Below are positions 1 to 11,480 of a stretch of DNA of 64,000 bases, piece by piece. The translations under genes were made by a program, and so were the position numbers. Each line of letters begins with the position of its first letter. Within the stretch, counting starts at the first letter, position 1. The DNA is from Pyropia haitanensis (taxonomy: Eukaryota; Rhodophyta; Bangiophyceae; Bangiales; Bangiaceae): contig SDUX01000008.1 of the NCBI GenBank assembly GCA_008729055.1, positions 2,480,001 through 2,544,000 of the forward strand, given 5' to 3'. The notes under the pieces were generated by a model, which was not told the origin of the DNA, did not search any database, and saw only the letters and a program-made list of their open reading frames with translations.

Positions 1-148
1 GTCCCCTGGCGGCTGCCCCGCCGGTCCGCGCTGGCCCAGCGGGGCGGGTGCGCTGCCTGCGACAGCCGACTGACGTGGCATCCCTTGGGGTACGTCCCGC
101 ACCCCCACGGTTCTGCCCCCCTCCCCCGCTCCCCTCTCGCGCACAGTC

Positions 149-405
149 ATGGACGCCCTCGCGCACGTCGCGCGGGACACGACGAGCACGCGCACCCCCC
201 GGGCGGCCATCACCGCCGCCACCACCCTCCTCCCCACGCTGCTCCACTCGCTCCCCCCCCCCCTCCCCCCCGGCAGCACGCTCCCCCCCCACCCGCGGGC
301 GGCGTCGTTTGCCGGCCTCGTCGACGCCGGGCTCGCCCCCCTGACGCTGATCCCCCCCCCCCCTCGGCCATCACCCTCGCCGCCGTTGGCTGGGCGGCCG
401 CCCTC

Positions 406-441
<36 letters not shown>

Positions 442-902
442 GCCGCCACGTCGGCGCCGCCACCACCGCCCGCCGCGCCCGCCGCGGCGCTGGCCGCCCT
501 CACCGCCGCCGCGGCGGGCGCGGCGGCCGGCACGCCCGCGGGGCGGGCGCCCAACCCGGCGCTCGCCGCCGCGGTGGGCGGCGCGCTCGCCGACGCGGCG
601 GCCGCATCGGCGGCGGTCGCCGCGGCGGCGGTCGCCCCCCTCCCCGCCCTCGCGTCGGCCATGGGCGCCGCCGCCGACGCGGCGGGCTCGGCGGCCGTCG
701 CGGCGCTCCGCGGGCGGCTGCTCGGCCTGCTGCGGACGCCGCAGGGGCGGGTGCCGCCGGTGGTGCGGGCGCTCGCCGACCTCGGCGCCGCCGCCGACGC
801 GGACGCCACGCTCCGCGCGCTCGCCGCCGCGCAGCCGGCGGGGGGGGGTGACGCCGCCGCCGCGGCGCCCGCCGCCGACGCTGGGGGGGGGGCGCCGCCG
901 CA

Positions 903-933
<31 letters not shown>

Positions 934-3229
934 GCGCGGGCCTCAAGCGGCCGCGGCCGCCGGCGGCCGCGGCGGCCGTGCCGCCGCCGCCGCCGCTGCG
1001 CCCCTCCGCCCCCCCCCCCCGGCTACGGACCTGCTCACCGGCGGCGGGCAGGCGGCGGCGGCCCAGCCGTCCCCCCCCCCACCTCCCCCCCCACGGGCGA
1101 GTCCCTGCCCGGCCCCCCCCGCCCCCGCCTCCGGCGCCCCCCCCGCCGCTGCTGCCGTCGCGGGAGGTGGCCGCCGCCGCGGCGGGGATGCTCGTCGCGT
1201 CGCTGCCGCTCGAGGGGTGGGTGGACCTGCTGCTCGGCGCGCTCGCCGCGACGCCCGCGGTGCTGCCGGGGGTGGTCGAGCCGGGGGGGGGGGTGCAGGG
1301 GGGGCGGCTGGGCGGCCTGGGGGGGGAGGGGGGCGCGGCGACCCGCGGCTGGCCGCCCGCGCCGCGCGGGCGGCGGCGGTGGCGCCGACGTGGGGGGCGC
1401 CCCCAGACGGCCCGCCGCCCGCCCCTGGCGCCGCCGCCGCCGATGGGCCGCTGCCGGCGGCGGCGGCGGCCGCGGCCGAGTCGGCCGCCGCCGCCGCCGC
1501 CGGCCCCCCCGCCGCCCCGCCAGGGACGGCGGCGGCGGCGGCAGCGGCGGCGGCGCTGCTCCCCCCCGTCGTCCGGGCGGCGGCGCCCCGGCCGGCCCCC
1601 CCCGACGTTACCGACGGCGGCGGCGGCGCGCTCGCCGACGTTGCCGTCGGCCGCGTCCTCCACGCCGAGCCGCGCGGCGGCCGCGGCGGCGGCGGCCGGC
1701 TGCGGCTGCTCCTCGCCGGCCGCCTCCTCGCCGCCGCGCCGGGCCCGGCGGCGGGGGGCAGCGCGAGCGGCACGGGCACGGGGGGGGTGTGGGGCGACGC
1801 GCTCCGCCTCGTCGCGGCGGACCTCGAGGCCGAGGCGGAGCTCGCACTCGCGTGGCTCCACGCCGAGGCCGCCGCCGCCGAGGGGCGCCGCCTGGGGCTG
1901 CCCATCGCGCTGGGCGCCGCCGCCGCCGCCGAGGGGGGGGGGGGGCAGGGGGGGGGCGCCGGGGGGGTGGGCGGGGGGGGGGGGATGGGCGCCGCCGCGG
2001 GCGCGGGAATAGGGGCTGGGGGAGGCGGGGGGAGCGCCGGGGGGGCGGGGGGGGGCGGCGCCGCCGGCCGGCCGCCCCACCACCCCGCCACGGGCGCCAC
2101 GGCGTGGGCGGGCCACCCCCCCAAAGGCGGCCGCCGCAAGGACGAGCCGCGGCCGCTGTCGCTCGCCGTCCGCACGCCGTCGGCCGACGGCGGCGCCGGC
2201 GACGACGAGTGGTACGACGCGCCGGCGCTGACGCCGCCCGCCGACGCGGCGCCGCCCGCGTACGCGCGGTACGTGACGCTGCTGCTCTTTCTCCTCTCCG
2301 CGGCGGTGGCGATCCCGCCGCCGCCGCCGCCGGCGGCCGCCGACGCGGACCCACCGGCGGCGGCCGACACGGCAGAGGCGGCGGCGCCGCTCCCGGCGGT
2401 GCCGCCGCAGCCGCTGGTGGTCACCCTCGCGGCGGGCGCGCCCGTCCTGCCCGCGCCGGCGGTGGCGCTGCTCGCCGGCGCGGGGCGCCTCGACGCGCTC
2501 GTCGCGGTCGTTGTCCGCCGCGGGGGGGCCGACCGCGCCGCGGCGCTGCAGGCGCTCCTCGGGCTCGCGACGGGGGGGGCTGCCGTTGGTGGCGGCCGCG
2601 GCGGCGGCGGCGACGGCGACGGCGGGGGGGAGCGCCGCCGCGGCGTGCGCGCGCGGGCGGTCGACGCGCTGGTGGGGGGGGTGGTCAACGCCGTGCCGGG
2701 CGCGGCAGAGGCGGTCGTTGCGGCCGCCGCCGACGCGCTGACGCGGGCGGCGGTGGAGGGGGGGGGGGGCGGGAAGGAGGGGGGGGCGGGGGGGGGGGGC
2801 GCGACGGCCGACGCGGCCCCGGTCGCACAAGACGCGGGTGGGGCGGGTGCGGCTGCTGGCGCGGCGGGCGGGCCACCCGCCTCCGCCGCCGTGGTCAGCT
2901 CGCCCGCCGCGGCCGCGTCCTCCGCCGTGGCGTCCTCCCCCGCGGCGACAGACGCGGCCGACGCGGCGTCCGCGGCGCTGGCGCTGTACCTCGCGCTCAT
3001 CCCCCACCGGCCCGACCTGCTCGGCGGCCTCGCGACGGCGTTTGCGGCGGCCCCCCCGGGGTCGCCCCTCCGCGACGCCATCCTCGACGCCGCGCCGGCG
3101 ACGGCGGCGGCGCTCGGCGGCGGGCGCTCGCTCGCCCTCATCGCGCTGCTGCGGTCGCCGGCGCCGGCGGCGGCGGCGCCGCTGGCGCTCGCCCTCCTCG
3201 CCGCGTCCATGCGCGGCGGCGGCGGCTTT

Positions 3230-3270
<41 letters not shown>

Positions 3271-3451
3271 GGGCGGCGCCACCGACGACGACGCGGCGCG
3301 GCGCTCCCTCACCGCCGCCGCCCGCTCGCGGTGCCTCGCGTCGCACCCGCCCGACGCGCGCTTCCTCATGCCCGTCCTCGGCTGCTTTAACCGTCGGGAG
3401 GTGCTGCGGCTGCTGCCCGTCCTCGTCGCCTACCCGCCGGGGGCGGCGGTG

Positions 3452-3492
<41 letters not shown>

Positions 3493-4234
3493 GGCTACAG
3501 CGTCTGGGGGCGCGCCCGGCGCGGCGGGCGCGGCGGCGGCGGCGGCCGACGCGGCCGCCCCCCAGCCGTCGTTTGTGCCCGTCCTCGAAAAGCTCCTCAG
3601 CCGGCGGCCCACACCGGCGCTGTCCCCGTCCGAGCTGCTCGTCGAGCTCCACCGGCTGCCGACGGTCGCCGCCGCCGACGCGGCGGGCCTCGCCACCCGC
3701 CCCGGCGCGGGCGGCCGGGGCGGCCAGGCCGGCACGGCCGGCGCTGCCGCCGCCACCGGGGGCCTCCCCAGCGCCGCGGCCGCCGCCGCCGCCGCGGCGC
3801 TGCCGGTCCTGCCGGGCCGCGGCAGCCGCGGCGGCGGCGGCGGCGGCGGCGGCCGCGGCGGCGGCGGCGGCGGCGTCACGCTCGACGCGCTCGCGGCGGC
3901 AACGTCGGCCGCGTTTGCGCTGCCAGCGTTTTACACGCGCCAGACGCTGGCGGTCGTTGCGCAGCAGCTGGTGGAGGTGACGCCGCCGCCGCCGCTGTTT
4001 CTCCCGTCCCTCCTCCAGACCGTCGCCGCGCACCCGGCGCTGTCCATGTTTGTCGCCACCAACATCCTCGCGCGGCTCGTTGACAAGGAGGTGTGGGCGG
4101 CAGACGGTGGCGGCGGGGGGGGTGGTGGTGGTGGTGGTGGCGGCGGCGGTGGCGGTGGCGGCGGTGGCGGCGGTGGTGGCGGTACTGGTGGGGCCGCTGG
4201 TGGTGGTGGTGGCGGCGGCGGCGGTGTCGGCGGC

Positions 4235-4265
<31 letters not shown>

Positions 4266-4468
4266 GCGGGGACATCTGGCGCGGCTTTGTGCGCGCGTGC
4301 GTCGCGACGCTGCCCGCGTCGACGCCCGTGCTGCTCAAGCTGCCGCCCGCGCAGCTCGGCGACGCCCTCCGCACCGCCGAGGAGCTCCGCGCGCCGCTGC
4401 GCGCGCACGCCGCGGCGGCGCGGGCGGGGGTGCTCAACTGGCAGCGGGTGATCATTGAGGGGGCGTGA
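149..4468 (+). CDS. SYMPK: Symplekin (mRNA 3'-end processing scaffold)
   Basis: Symplekin/Pta1 is the HEAT-repeat scaffold of the cleavage and polyadenylation machinery in the nucleus. The C-terminal third shows the family signature: the block around SELLVELHRL (about 3630), then FYTRQTLAVVAQQLVE, VATNILARLVDKEVW and LLKLPPAQLGDAL to the stop, matching the order of the symplekin C domain. Central blocks ALALYLALIPHRPDLL and DARFLMPVLGCFNRREVL also fit. The start ATG at 149 opens a frame that reads well only to about 360; the protein then continues in the next frame (LRGRLLGLLRTPQGRVPPVV) to about 1000, in the third frame at 1145-1290 (LPLEGWVDLLLGALAATPAV), and back in the first frame from about 1380. 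The switches lie in C or G runs. A poly-Gly insert (about 4110-4280) splits the C domain. About 1440 residues, slightly longer than animal symplekin. Family call firm; exact N-terminal sequence not. Confidence 0.85.
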
Positions 4469-4839
4469 GGGGCGAGCGGGGGGGGTGGGCGATGGCTATG
4501 AAGGGGGGGTGCTACGGGGGCTGGGCGTGTGCGGGGGGGAACAGGGGCTGCGGGGGGGGGGGGGCCTCCGCCCGCGGCGGGCGTCTCACGGGGCCACGGG
4601 TCGACACCTTTCTTTTTTTTTCGTGACGATCCTATGGTCACTGTCTTCTCCTGCGCGTCGTAGGGCCACGTCCAGTGGCAGCGGCGACACAAGCCAAGAC
4701 ACGACGACCAGCATAGGGTGACGCTACGGAGTCATGGCGCGGCGGCCGTTGCCCCCAGTGTGCCCCCGTTCTCCCGAGCGTGCCCGCCGACACAGCCCTC
4801 CCCCAGCGCTGGGCACGCCGCCGCGGCGGCCGCCGCCCC
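4469..4839. other. Intergenic, 3' ends of two convergent genes
   Basis: This 371-base stretch separates the stops of symplekin (+) and the exonuclease gene (-). It begins G-rich and contains a short T-rich tract near 4610-4622. No ORF with recognisable content and no AATAAA was seen. It probably holds both transcription terminators. Confidence 0.5.
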
Positions 4840-5718
4840 TCATCGGTACCGGCCCGCCCCCCGCCGTAGGAGCCGCTGCCGCCCCGCGTTGGCGGCCGCG
4901 CGGAGGCGGTCAAAGTCCGCGCGGGCGGCGGCCTCGCCCACCCCCTCGGGCCGGTCCCGAAACGCGGCGGCGTACGTGGCGGCCGCCGCGGCCAGCCGCT
5001 CGTCCGCCCCCCGCGGCCCGCACGCGGCGGCGAGGGCGGCGTGGATCGCCACCAGGTGCACCACGTCGTTGGTCGCGTACGTGAGGGCGTCCGCGTCGAG
5101 CGGGCGGACCTCCCAGAGGTTGGGCGTCGTCTCGTAGCGCGCCTTCATGCGCGCCTTGAGCGCCGCCCCGGCCGCGCCGCCGCCCGCCGCGCTCGGCACG
5201 TGCAGTCGGAGGAGGGTGGTGAGCGAGACGGGGAGTGGCCGCGACCGGCCGGCGGTCAGGCGGGACAGCTCGTACGCGACCTGTGTGTCGCGCACGCCCG
5301 CGACCCACACCCCCGCCTGGTGTGCGAGCGCCTCGGAGTCGTGGCGGCAGTCGTGGAACACCTTGATGACCGCCACGTCGGTGAGGAGGTCCGCCACGCC
5401 CGGCTGCAGCACGTCCGCGGCGGCGACCAGGTCAAACACGTACGCGCGGGTGGCCGACGCCACCTGCACCGTGCACAGGCGGCCGGTGCGCGACAGGCGG
5501 ACGCCCTCACAGTCCACGGCCAGGGTGGCGTGGCGGCGCAGGTGCGCCGTCGCCGCCGCCGCCGCCGACGCGGTGGTGACGAGGCGGACGGGGCGGCCGA
5601 CGCGCGCCGACGCGGCGGCTTCCGCGGCGGACGCGTCAGGCAGGGGGTCTTCCTCCTCGTCTTCGCCGTCCTCGGCGAGGCGGAGTTCGGATAGGAGGGA
5701 TGTCGCGGAGGCTGCCAT
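4840..5718 (-). CDS. DEDDy-type 3'-5' exonuclease (EXD1-like)
   Basis: A single-domain RNase D-fold 3'-5' exonuclease of the EXD1/EXD3 type, 292 residues. The catalytic set is visible: Exo I LAVDCEG (Asp69, Glu71), Exo II VFHDCRHDSEAL (Asp127) and Exo III LTYATNDVVHL, where Tyr214 and Asp218 make the Y-x3-D form. All four acidic residues are present, so it should be active on RNA or DNA. I chose the ATG at 5718 because its context (cacc before ATGG) is an almost perfect Kozak site and the upstream in-frame extension has no conserved content. The N-terminus (about 1-45) is acidic and low complexity, with no targeting signal evident. No KH domain is seen. The gene stays in one frame throughout, unlike most neighbours. 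Substrate unknown. Confidence 0.8.
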   Translation of the reverse strand: MAASATSLLSELRLAEDGEDEEEDPLPDASAAEAAASARVGRPVRLVTTASAAAAATAHLRRHATLAVDCEGVRLSRTGRLCTVQVASATRAYVFDLVAAADVLQPGVADLLTDVAVIKVFHDCRHDSEALAHQAGVWVAGVRDTQVAYELSRLTAGRSRPLPVSLTTLLRLHVPSAAGGGAAGAALKARMKARYETTPNLWEVRPLDADALTYATNDVVHLVAIHAALAAACGPRGADERLAAAAATYAAAFRDRPEGVGEAAARADFDRLRAAANAGRQRLLRRGAGRYR

Positions 5719-6931
5719 GGTGAGGAAAAAGGACGGAGAAGCAGGATACAGCGCCAATGCTTGTGAGGGGGGATAGGTCGCCGTACGCAGCCTCAACAGC
5801 TGCCTTCCTTTCCCCCGATAACCCGCCGCTGCCGGTGCCGCGGGCACTGCCTGCCGCGTGGCCGTCTGTTTCCCCCAGCTGTCTTCTGCAACAGAAAGGC
5901 ACGGAGTCGGGGGTCCAGAAAGAGTCCAACTAGTGGTCACCCAGGGGCGCCCCTGCCCGTCGGCCCTGCGGCGGCTGCCCCTATGCAAATCAACCCAGCC
6001 AGTCCTGTGTCTTGATTGTGCTTGGTATGGAGTTACGGACGCTGGCCGAGCGGGTGCCTTGCCTGGCTCTGCCTCAGTATCGTACGTCTCTGGACTGGGG
6101 TGTACCTGTGGGGGGGGGATTCGGGGACTCGGTTACCCCGTATCCGGCCCCACCAGGCCACCTGTCCCCGACAGGGGATAGAACGGGAGGGCGCGGGGGG
6201 AACCCGCCGGCCTCGGACGGCCGGCACGTTCGTTTGCCCTCGCGCGCCCGCCCGCCGTCCCTGCTTCGCCCTCTTGGCGCTGTTTGCGACTGGTGCCTGC
6301 ATCGTTCTCGTTGTCTTTTCTTTCTCTTGCTTGCCTCCGCCTGCGGTTGCACGCTGTTTATCCTCTTTGTTGGGGGCACGGGCACTTTCCCGCGCCCCGG
6401 GACCTGCCAGCCGACCTGTGGCAACCTACGGGCACACACGGCGGTCTGGCGAGCTGGCCCCTATCAACATGTATCAACTGGCGCACCCGCGTCGGAGGCA
6501 AGCAGTAACTGACCGCCGTGGCGCCGTGCCAACAGCGTCCTCCCACTCTCTCGTGCAGAGGGGCCCTGGGCGGCGGGTGGAAAGTGTCCCGTTGATTCGT
6601 CACCCGTGGGCGCTTGTGCACGGCGCCCCCTCCTGGGCTAGCGACGCCTCTGCAGGCTCAGCCGCCTCCCGTAGCGCCCGTGTGCCACGACCCCAAAAAA
6701 GGTACGCGCGATGCAAAGAACAACGCACACAACGTCACGGCTGCGTCTGCTCTCTGACCGCAGGCACGGCCACCACCGGGGGCTATCCAGGGATTCACCA
6801 CTCTAGTAGCAAAGCGGCCGATGCGATGAAATTCCAATTTGTGCCTCGTCACAACTCTTTCGTCTCAACTGTCAAGCAAAGAAACTGGTCTCGATCTTCT
6901 CGGGGACAATTCCATCCACCCATCACTGGTT
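5719..6931. other. Spacer upstream of the exonuclease gene
   Basis: Mixed-composition DNA, lower in GC than the flanking genes. The part next to 5718 is presumably the exonuclease promoter and 5' UTR. A 319-codon open frame on the + strand (from 6016) has no recognisable domain and runs into the repeat element that follows, so I do not call it a gene. No tRNA could be closed here. Confidence 0.4.
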
Positions 6932-7499
6932 GTTTAAGGGCACGTCCACCAATGTCGGCTATCAGTCTTAAATGAGTCGTGTTAAGACGCCACGTGTACA
7001 TACGTGGCAGCGTCTGGGTGGTCGGGCTATCGGCGAGCTATCAGGCGAAGCACGTGAAGTGGACTTACGGTGGAGACGGGGGCTACCAACAGGCTACCTT
7101 CCAAACCAAGGGTCCGTTCGTCGTCTTCGTTCCAGGCCGTTGGTGTTGACAACTCTCCACTATCACACTGTCGAAATGATGCCCACACGTGGCACGCTCT
7201 CAGCCAATCATCGCCCTGGCAATTGGTAAGGTCTGTTGGCTCCAGGGCTATCGCTCGGCCAAAACACCCTGTTTTGGCCCGGCGATAGCTCTGGAGCTAA
7301 CAGACGTCAGGGTACGGAGAGGAAGTTATGTCGTCACTTATGTCAAGTCTATTCGCTGAGGGGGGTTCGTTTTAGGCCGGGATAGCTCGTTGACATTGAT
7401 GAACGACCGCATCAGTGCCACGTTTGGCCCGACGCGCCACGTTTTTCCTACGTGGCACGAATATCGGCGAATATCGACATTGGTGGACGTGCCCTAAAC
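6932..7499. mobile_element. MITE-like element with ~30-bp terminal inverted repeats
   Basis: The left end (6932-6962) and the reverse complement of the right end (7471-7499) share a nearly identical core, GGGCACGTCCACCAATGTCG. The interval is about 570 bases, non-coding, lower in GC, and contains a strong internal hairpin (7232-7304). Two imperfect palindromes of the form GCCACGT-spacer-ACGTGGC lie near each end (about 6989-7008 and 7435-7457). Short size, TIRs and lack of a transposase are what define a MITE or foldback element. No target-site duplication was established. Confidence 0.6.
7232..7304. repeat. 35-bp-arm hairpin with 3-base loop
   Basis: Bases 7232-7266 are the reverse complement of 7270-7304 apart from about three mismatches, with loop CCC (7267-7269). 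A related, shorter hairpin with the same GCTCGGCCAA core lies at 27850-27888, and the sequence 3' of both hairpins is also alike. It is the core of a dispersed repeat family rather than a unique RNA gene, although a transcript would fold into a miRNA-precursor-like stem. Confidence 0.7.
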
Positions 7500-7859
7500 C
7501 ACCACCAAACAAACGTACGCAACTCACATGCCAGCCACACACAAACACACGCGCTTCCAGCACCCCTGCGCGAGCACACCCCTCGCCCCATCGCCTCTGG
7601 CGTCGCCACCGTCGTCGGCCCCCTCGCGGCCAGCCGTCGACAGCCACCTCCTCCCCCCCCCCCTCCCCCCCCCCTTCTCCCTTCTCCCCCTCCCTCCTCT
7701 TTATCCTGCACCTCTACAGACCCACCCAACCATCCCCCCCCCCGGCTTCCTACTAGTACACTCTGGTTTGACGCGCGTCCAGCAGCGTTGGCCGTTCCCC
7801 CCCCCCCCCCCCCCCCTCGCCGCCGCCCACTGTGTGAGGCACCCCGCCCCCCTCCCCCA
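7500..7859. other. Putative 5' region of the GNAT gene
   Basis: Strongly C-rich DNA with several long C runs (7646-7672 and 7796-7816) directly before the candidate start codons at 7860 and 7899. It probably contains promoter and 5' UTR. No TATA-like motif was recognised. Confidence 0.35.
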
Positions 7860-8790
7860 ATGGCCGCCCCCCCCCCCCCCCGCCCCCAGCGGCAACCCAT
7901 GGCCGCCGCCGCCGCGGCCTTTGCCACCACCCCAGCCGGCGGCTGTGGCTTGGCAGCCGCCGCCGCCGGTGGTGGCGGCCACGGTGGCGCGCCACCGCCG
8001 CGGCGGCCGGCGGCCGCCGCCGCCGTCGCCGCGCGGCCGCGGCGCGCCGCCGCCACCGCCGCCGCCGCCGCCGCCGTTGCGGCGGCGGCGGCGGCGGCGT
8101 CGGGCGGGGGCGCCGCGCCGCGGCGGCGGCTGCCGCGGCGGACGGCGCCGTCGCGGCCGGTGGTCGCGTCGTTGGCGGCGCCGCCGGCGGGGGCGGAGCC
8201 GCCGCCGCCTCCCCCGCCCACCACCGAGGGGCTCCCCCCCGCCTCCGCCGCCCCCTCTGCTGCCACCGTCGGCGCGGCCGACACCGCCGTCGGCCCCAGC
8301 GACGCCCATGGCAGCGTCGTGGACGGCGGTGCCGACGGCGGTGCCGACGGCGCCCCCCCCGCGCCCGCCCCCCCCCACCCCCCCCCACCCCGCCCGCTTC
8401 CTCATCCGCCGCGCCCGCCGGTCCGAGCTCCTCGCCGTCGCCGACGTCCGCGCGGCCGCCTTTTACGCAGACCCCCCCGACGCGCACTTTTACCCCGCCC
8501 GCCGGCGGGAGCTCCTCCTCACCCTCCGCTACCGCCTGCGGCGCGCCCACAACGCGTGCTACGTTGTCATTGATACGGCGCCCGACCCGGGGTGGGCGGC
8601 GGCGCTCGCGTTTTTCTTATCCGCCGCGTCGTCGCGGCCGCCGCTGGACGCGCCCGACGGCGTCGTCGTCGCGTCGGTCGACGCGGCGGTGCACGATGCC
8701 GAGACGGGCGGGCGGCTGTCACTCGACGGGCTGCTGCCGAGCATCGTGCGGCTCGCCGCGGGGGGGACTGGCGGCGGCGGGGACGGCGGC

Positions 8791-8828
<38 letters not shown>

Positions 8829-9510
8829 GCCCGACCGGCGGCGGCGGCCCAGCCGCCTCGACCGCGAGCGCCGCGTGTACCTGTCGTCCATGGCGGTCCG
8901 TGCCGAGTACCGGCGTCGGGGCCTCGCGTCTGCGCTCGTCGCCCGCGTTGAGCGGATGGCGGCCGACGCGGGGGTGGCCAACGTGTTCCTCCACGTGGAC
9001 GCTGCCAACGCCGCGGCGGTCGGCCTGTACGAGCGGGCGGGGTACACGGCGTACGAGGGCGGGGGGGGCGGGGTGCCCGCGTGGATGCGCTCCCTTGCCA
9101 AGGCGTCGGACGTGCTGATGCGCAAGGCGGTGGGGGGGGGGGGGGGGGCGGCCGTCGCGCTCCGTGCGGATGTGGCCGAGGTGGACGATGAGGTGGACGA
9201 TGATGGCCCGCCGCCAGCCGCGACGGCCGCGGCGGCGGCCGCGACGGCGGCGGCGGCGGCGGCACCACCCGTGGCGGCGGGTGCGGCGGTGGCGACGGTG
9301 GTGGCGGAGCCCCCCCGCGGCACACCACCGCCGCCAGTCACCGCCACCGCCACCGCCGCCACGCCAGATGCGGCGGCGGCGACGGCGGCGGCGGCGGCGG
9401 CGGCAGCCGACGCGGGTGGCGGGCGGCCGCCGCCGGCGGTGCTCGCGCCGCCGCCCGTGCCGCCGCCGCCGCCGCCGCCACCACCGCCGCCACCGCCGCC
9501 GCTGCGGTGA
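7860..9510 (+). CDS. GNAT-family N-acetyltransferase, probably plastid-targeted
   Basis: The region 8398-9135 encodes a GCN5-related acetyltransferase domain: FLIRRARRSELLAVADVRAA at its start, then VYLSSMAVRAEYRRRGLASA, which holds the acetyl-CoA-binding R-R-x-G-x-A motif, and VGLYERAGYTAYEGG near the end. Such enzymes move acetyl from acetyl-CoA to an amine of a protein or small molecule; the substrate cannot be told. The ATGs at 7860 and 7899 open a different frame whose product (AAAFATTPAGGCGL... RTAPSRPVVASLAA) is rich in Ala, Arg and Ser and looks like a plastid transit peptide. That frame joins the catalytic frame only if one base is gained or lost in the C runs at about 8360-8395. A poly-Gly insert (8785-8825) lies in the domain and the tail after 9135 is low-complexity Ala/Pro. 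Confidence 0.7.
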
Positions 9511-10867
9511 GCCGCACCGGCCGGTCGCGCGGACGCGTGCGTCGGCGGGTCGGCTGGGAAAGGGTGGGGGGGGGCGGGGGGGGGGGAGTGGCGTGGGGGT
9601 GTCAGGGGGTTGTTGTGTGGGGGGCGGCGGGGGAGGAGCGGGAGGGGAAAGGGGATGAGCGGCGTGCGCGCGTGTGGCCGGTGTGGTGGGTGGATGGGGG
9701 GGAAGGAGGGGGGCGGCACGAGGGAAGGGGTGGATGGGGGGGGGGGGGGGGGGGGGGGGGTAGGAGGGAGGGGTGGGGGCCGCCGCCGCCACCACCGACG
9801 CGCCCCGTCGCGTCCCGGCGGCGGCGGCCGCGTCGGCCGCGCGGCCGGCGGCGCGGCGGCGGCGGCCGCCGCGGCCGCGGCGGTGTGGCGGTCCGCGCGG
9901 GCGGCTGCGCGCGTGCCGCCCCCGCCCCGCGCCGCCGCCTTGGCCCGCGCCCCCGCGCGCACGTGCTGCCCGCGCCGCCAGACGCGCACGGGTGTCGACG
10001 CCGCCGCGCGGCGGCGGCGGCGGCGGCGGCAATGACGGCGGCAAGGACGGCGGCAAGGACGGCGGCGGCGGCGGCGGCCGCCGCCGCGGCCGCCGCGGCC
10101 GCGTGCGGGTGCACCAAACCGGCCGCGCGTCCCCTCGCCACGCCCACTCCGCTGCCTCCCCACGGCGCTGCCATCGCCGTGGCCGACGCACCCCTCTTCT
10201 CTCACGCGCTCCCCCTCCCCCCTCCCCCCCCCCCCACCCCCCCCCCCCCCGCCTCTGCAAACACTCGTGCGTCTCCCATACCCCCCCGTGCACGGCACCA
10301 AGCGGCGGCGCGCAGCACGCGGCCGCCGCGGCTGCCAGCCGCGCGCGGTGCGGCCGCCGTGGCCGCGTCAGCGGCACACGAGGCGGACCCCCCCCCCCCC
10401 CCACCCCCCCTCGCCTATATCCTCCCCCCCCCCCCTCCACCACCACGACGCTCGTCGGCACCCCCCAGCAGCAGCCACTCCCCCAGCGGCCGCCGCCGCG
10501 CGTCGCCGCCACGGGTGGCGGCGGCGGTGGGGCGGCGGCGCGGCGGTGGCCCGCCCGCCGGTCCGTGGGGCCGCGCGCTCCCCCAACGGGGCACCGGGCG
10601 GATGCGGGGACGGGCGCGCGCGCCGCCATTGACACCATGGCCGGCCGGCTGGTTCGTTCCCGCGGGGCGTGGCGTGCAGGACGGCAAGGCGGGTGCCCGT
10701 GGCGGGCGCCGCGGGGGTGGTGGCCGCGCCCGGTGACGAGGCGGCGCGCCGCCCGCGGCGCGTGGGTGGCGGCGGCACGGCGGAACCCCTCCCAACCGGC
10801 TCCCCCCGTGTCGCCCCCCCCCCCCCCCCCCCTCCCCCGCCCCCTCCCTTCCCGCACCACCCACCCA

Positions 10868-11058
10868 CACGCAGAGGGTCTCGTGGCAGCCGAGCCGCGC
10901 GTCGCGGTACGGACGCGCAGCACGTGCGCGTCTTGGTCGTCTCGGTCGGCCACGCCCGCACCAGCCGCCCCCACGCAGAGCGGCTCCCGTGGCAGCCGAG
11001 CCGCGCGTCGCGGTATCGGACGCGCAGCACGCGCGCGTCTCGGTCGGCGACGCCCGCG
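10868..11058. repeat. Two-copy direct repeat, period 104
   Basis: A block starting CACGCAGAG at 10868 recurs at 10972. The two copies (about 87-93 bases) share GTGGCAGCCGAGCCGCGCGT and the following GGACGCGCAGCAC with few differences. No coding meaning is evident. Confidence 0.75.
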
Positions 11059-11324
11059 GGGGGAGAGGGGATAGACCGGGGCGGCGGGGGTGAGGGGTGG
11101 GGGGAGGGGGGGGGGATGCCCGCCGCCGCGTGGCCCCCCCCCCACGCCCGCCGTGGGGCGCCCCCGCCCGCCGCCGCTGCCGCCGCCGCCGCCGCCCCGC
11201 TCCACCGCCGGCAGGGGCGGCGTCGGCGGCGGCCGGTCCGCGCGGCGGCGGCGGCGTCGGTGCCAACGGCGCGGTGTCGGGTGTGGCCGCGGTGGGAGGT
11301 GGGGGGGGGGGGGGGGAGGCGCGC

Positions 11325-11480
11325 GGGACGACGCGGCGGCCATGACGGCGGGCGGGACGACGCGGCGGCCATGACGGCGGGTGGGATGGGGCGGCGGCCA
11401 TGACGGCGGGCGGGATGGGGCGGCGGCCATGACGGCGGGCGGGATGGGGCGGCGGCCATGACGGCGGGCGGGATGGGCGG
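11325..11480. repeat. 29-bp minisatellite, about 5 copies
   Basis: CATGACGGCGGG recurs at 11341, 11370, 11399, 11428 and 11457, giving an exact 29-base period. The unit is nearly invariant in the last three copies, and a degenerate partial copy precedes 11341. The unit is not a multiple of three, so it is unlikely to be coding. Confidence 0.85.

Noticed and set aside
85..4408. Very long open frames on both strands over the symplekin gene, including a minus-strand frame of about 1300 codons.
   Set aside because: They encode Arg/Gly/Pro/Ala low complexity; stop codons are rare in such GC-rich DNA, so length alone means little. Only segments carrying symplekin blocks were kept.
6030..6110. tRNA-like A-box (TGGCCGAGCGG) suggesting a Leu or Ser tRNA.
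   Set aside because: No complementary 3' acceptor strand or T arm could be found downstream within a reasonable distance, even allowing for introns.
6016..6975. 319-codon + strand open frame in the spacer after the exonuclease gene.
   Set aside because: No domain, odd composition, and it runs into the MITE-like element; likely chance.
9774..10170. GCC-triplet rich segment that looks like an Ala-rich exon.
   Set aside because: Pure triplet repeat texture without any conserved flanking block; could not be tied to a gene.
11325..11480. Regular repeats that could be mistaken for a CRISPR array.
   Set aside because: The units are contiguous with no unique spacers and the genome is eukaryotic; this is a minisatellite.
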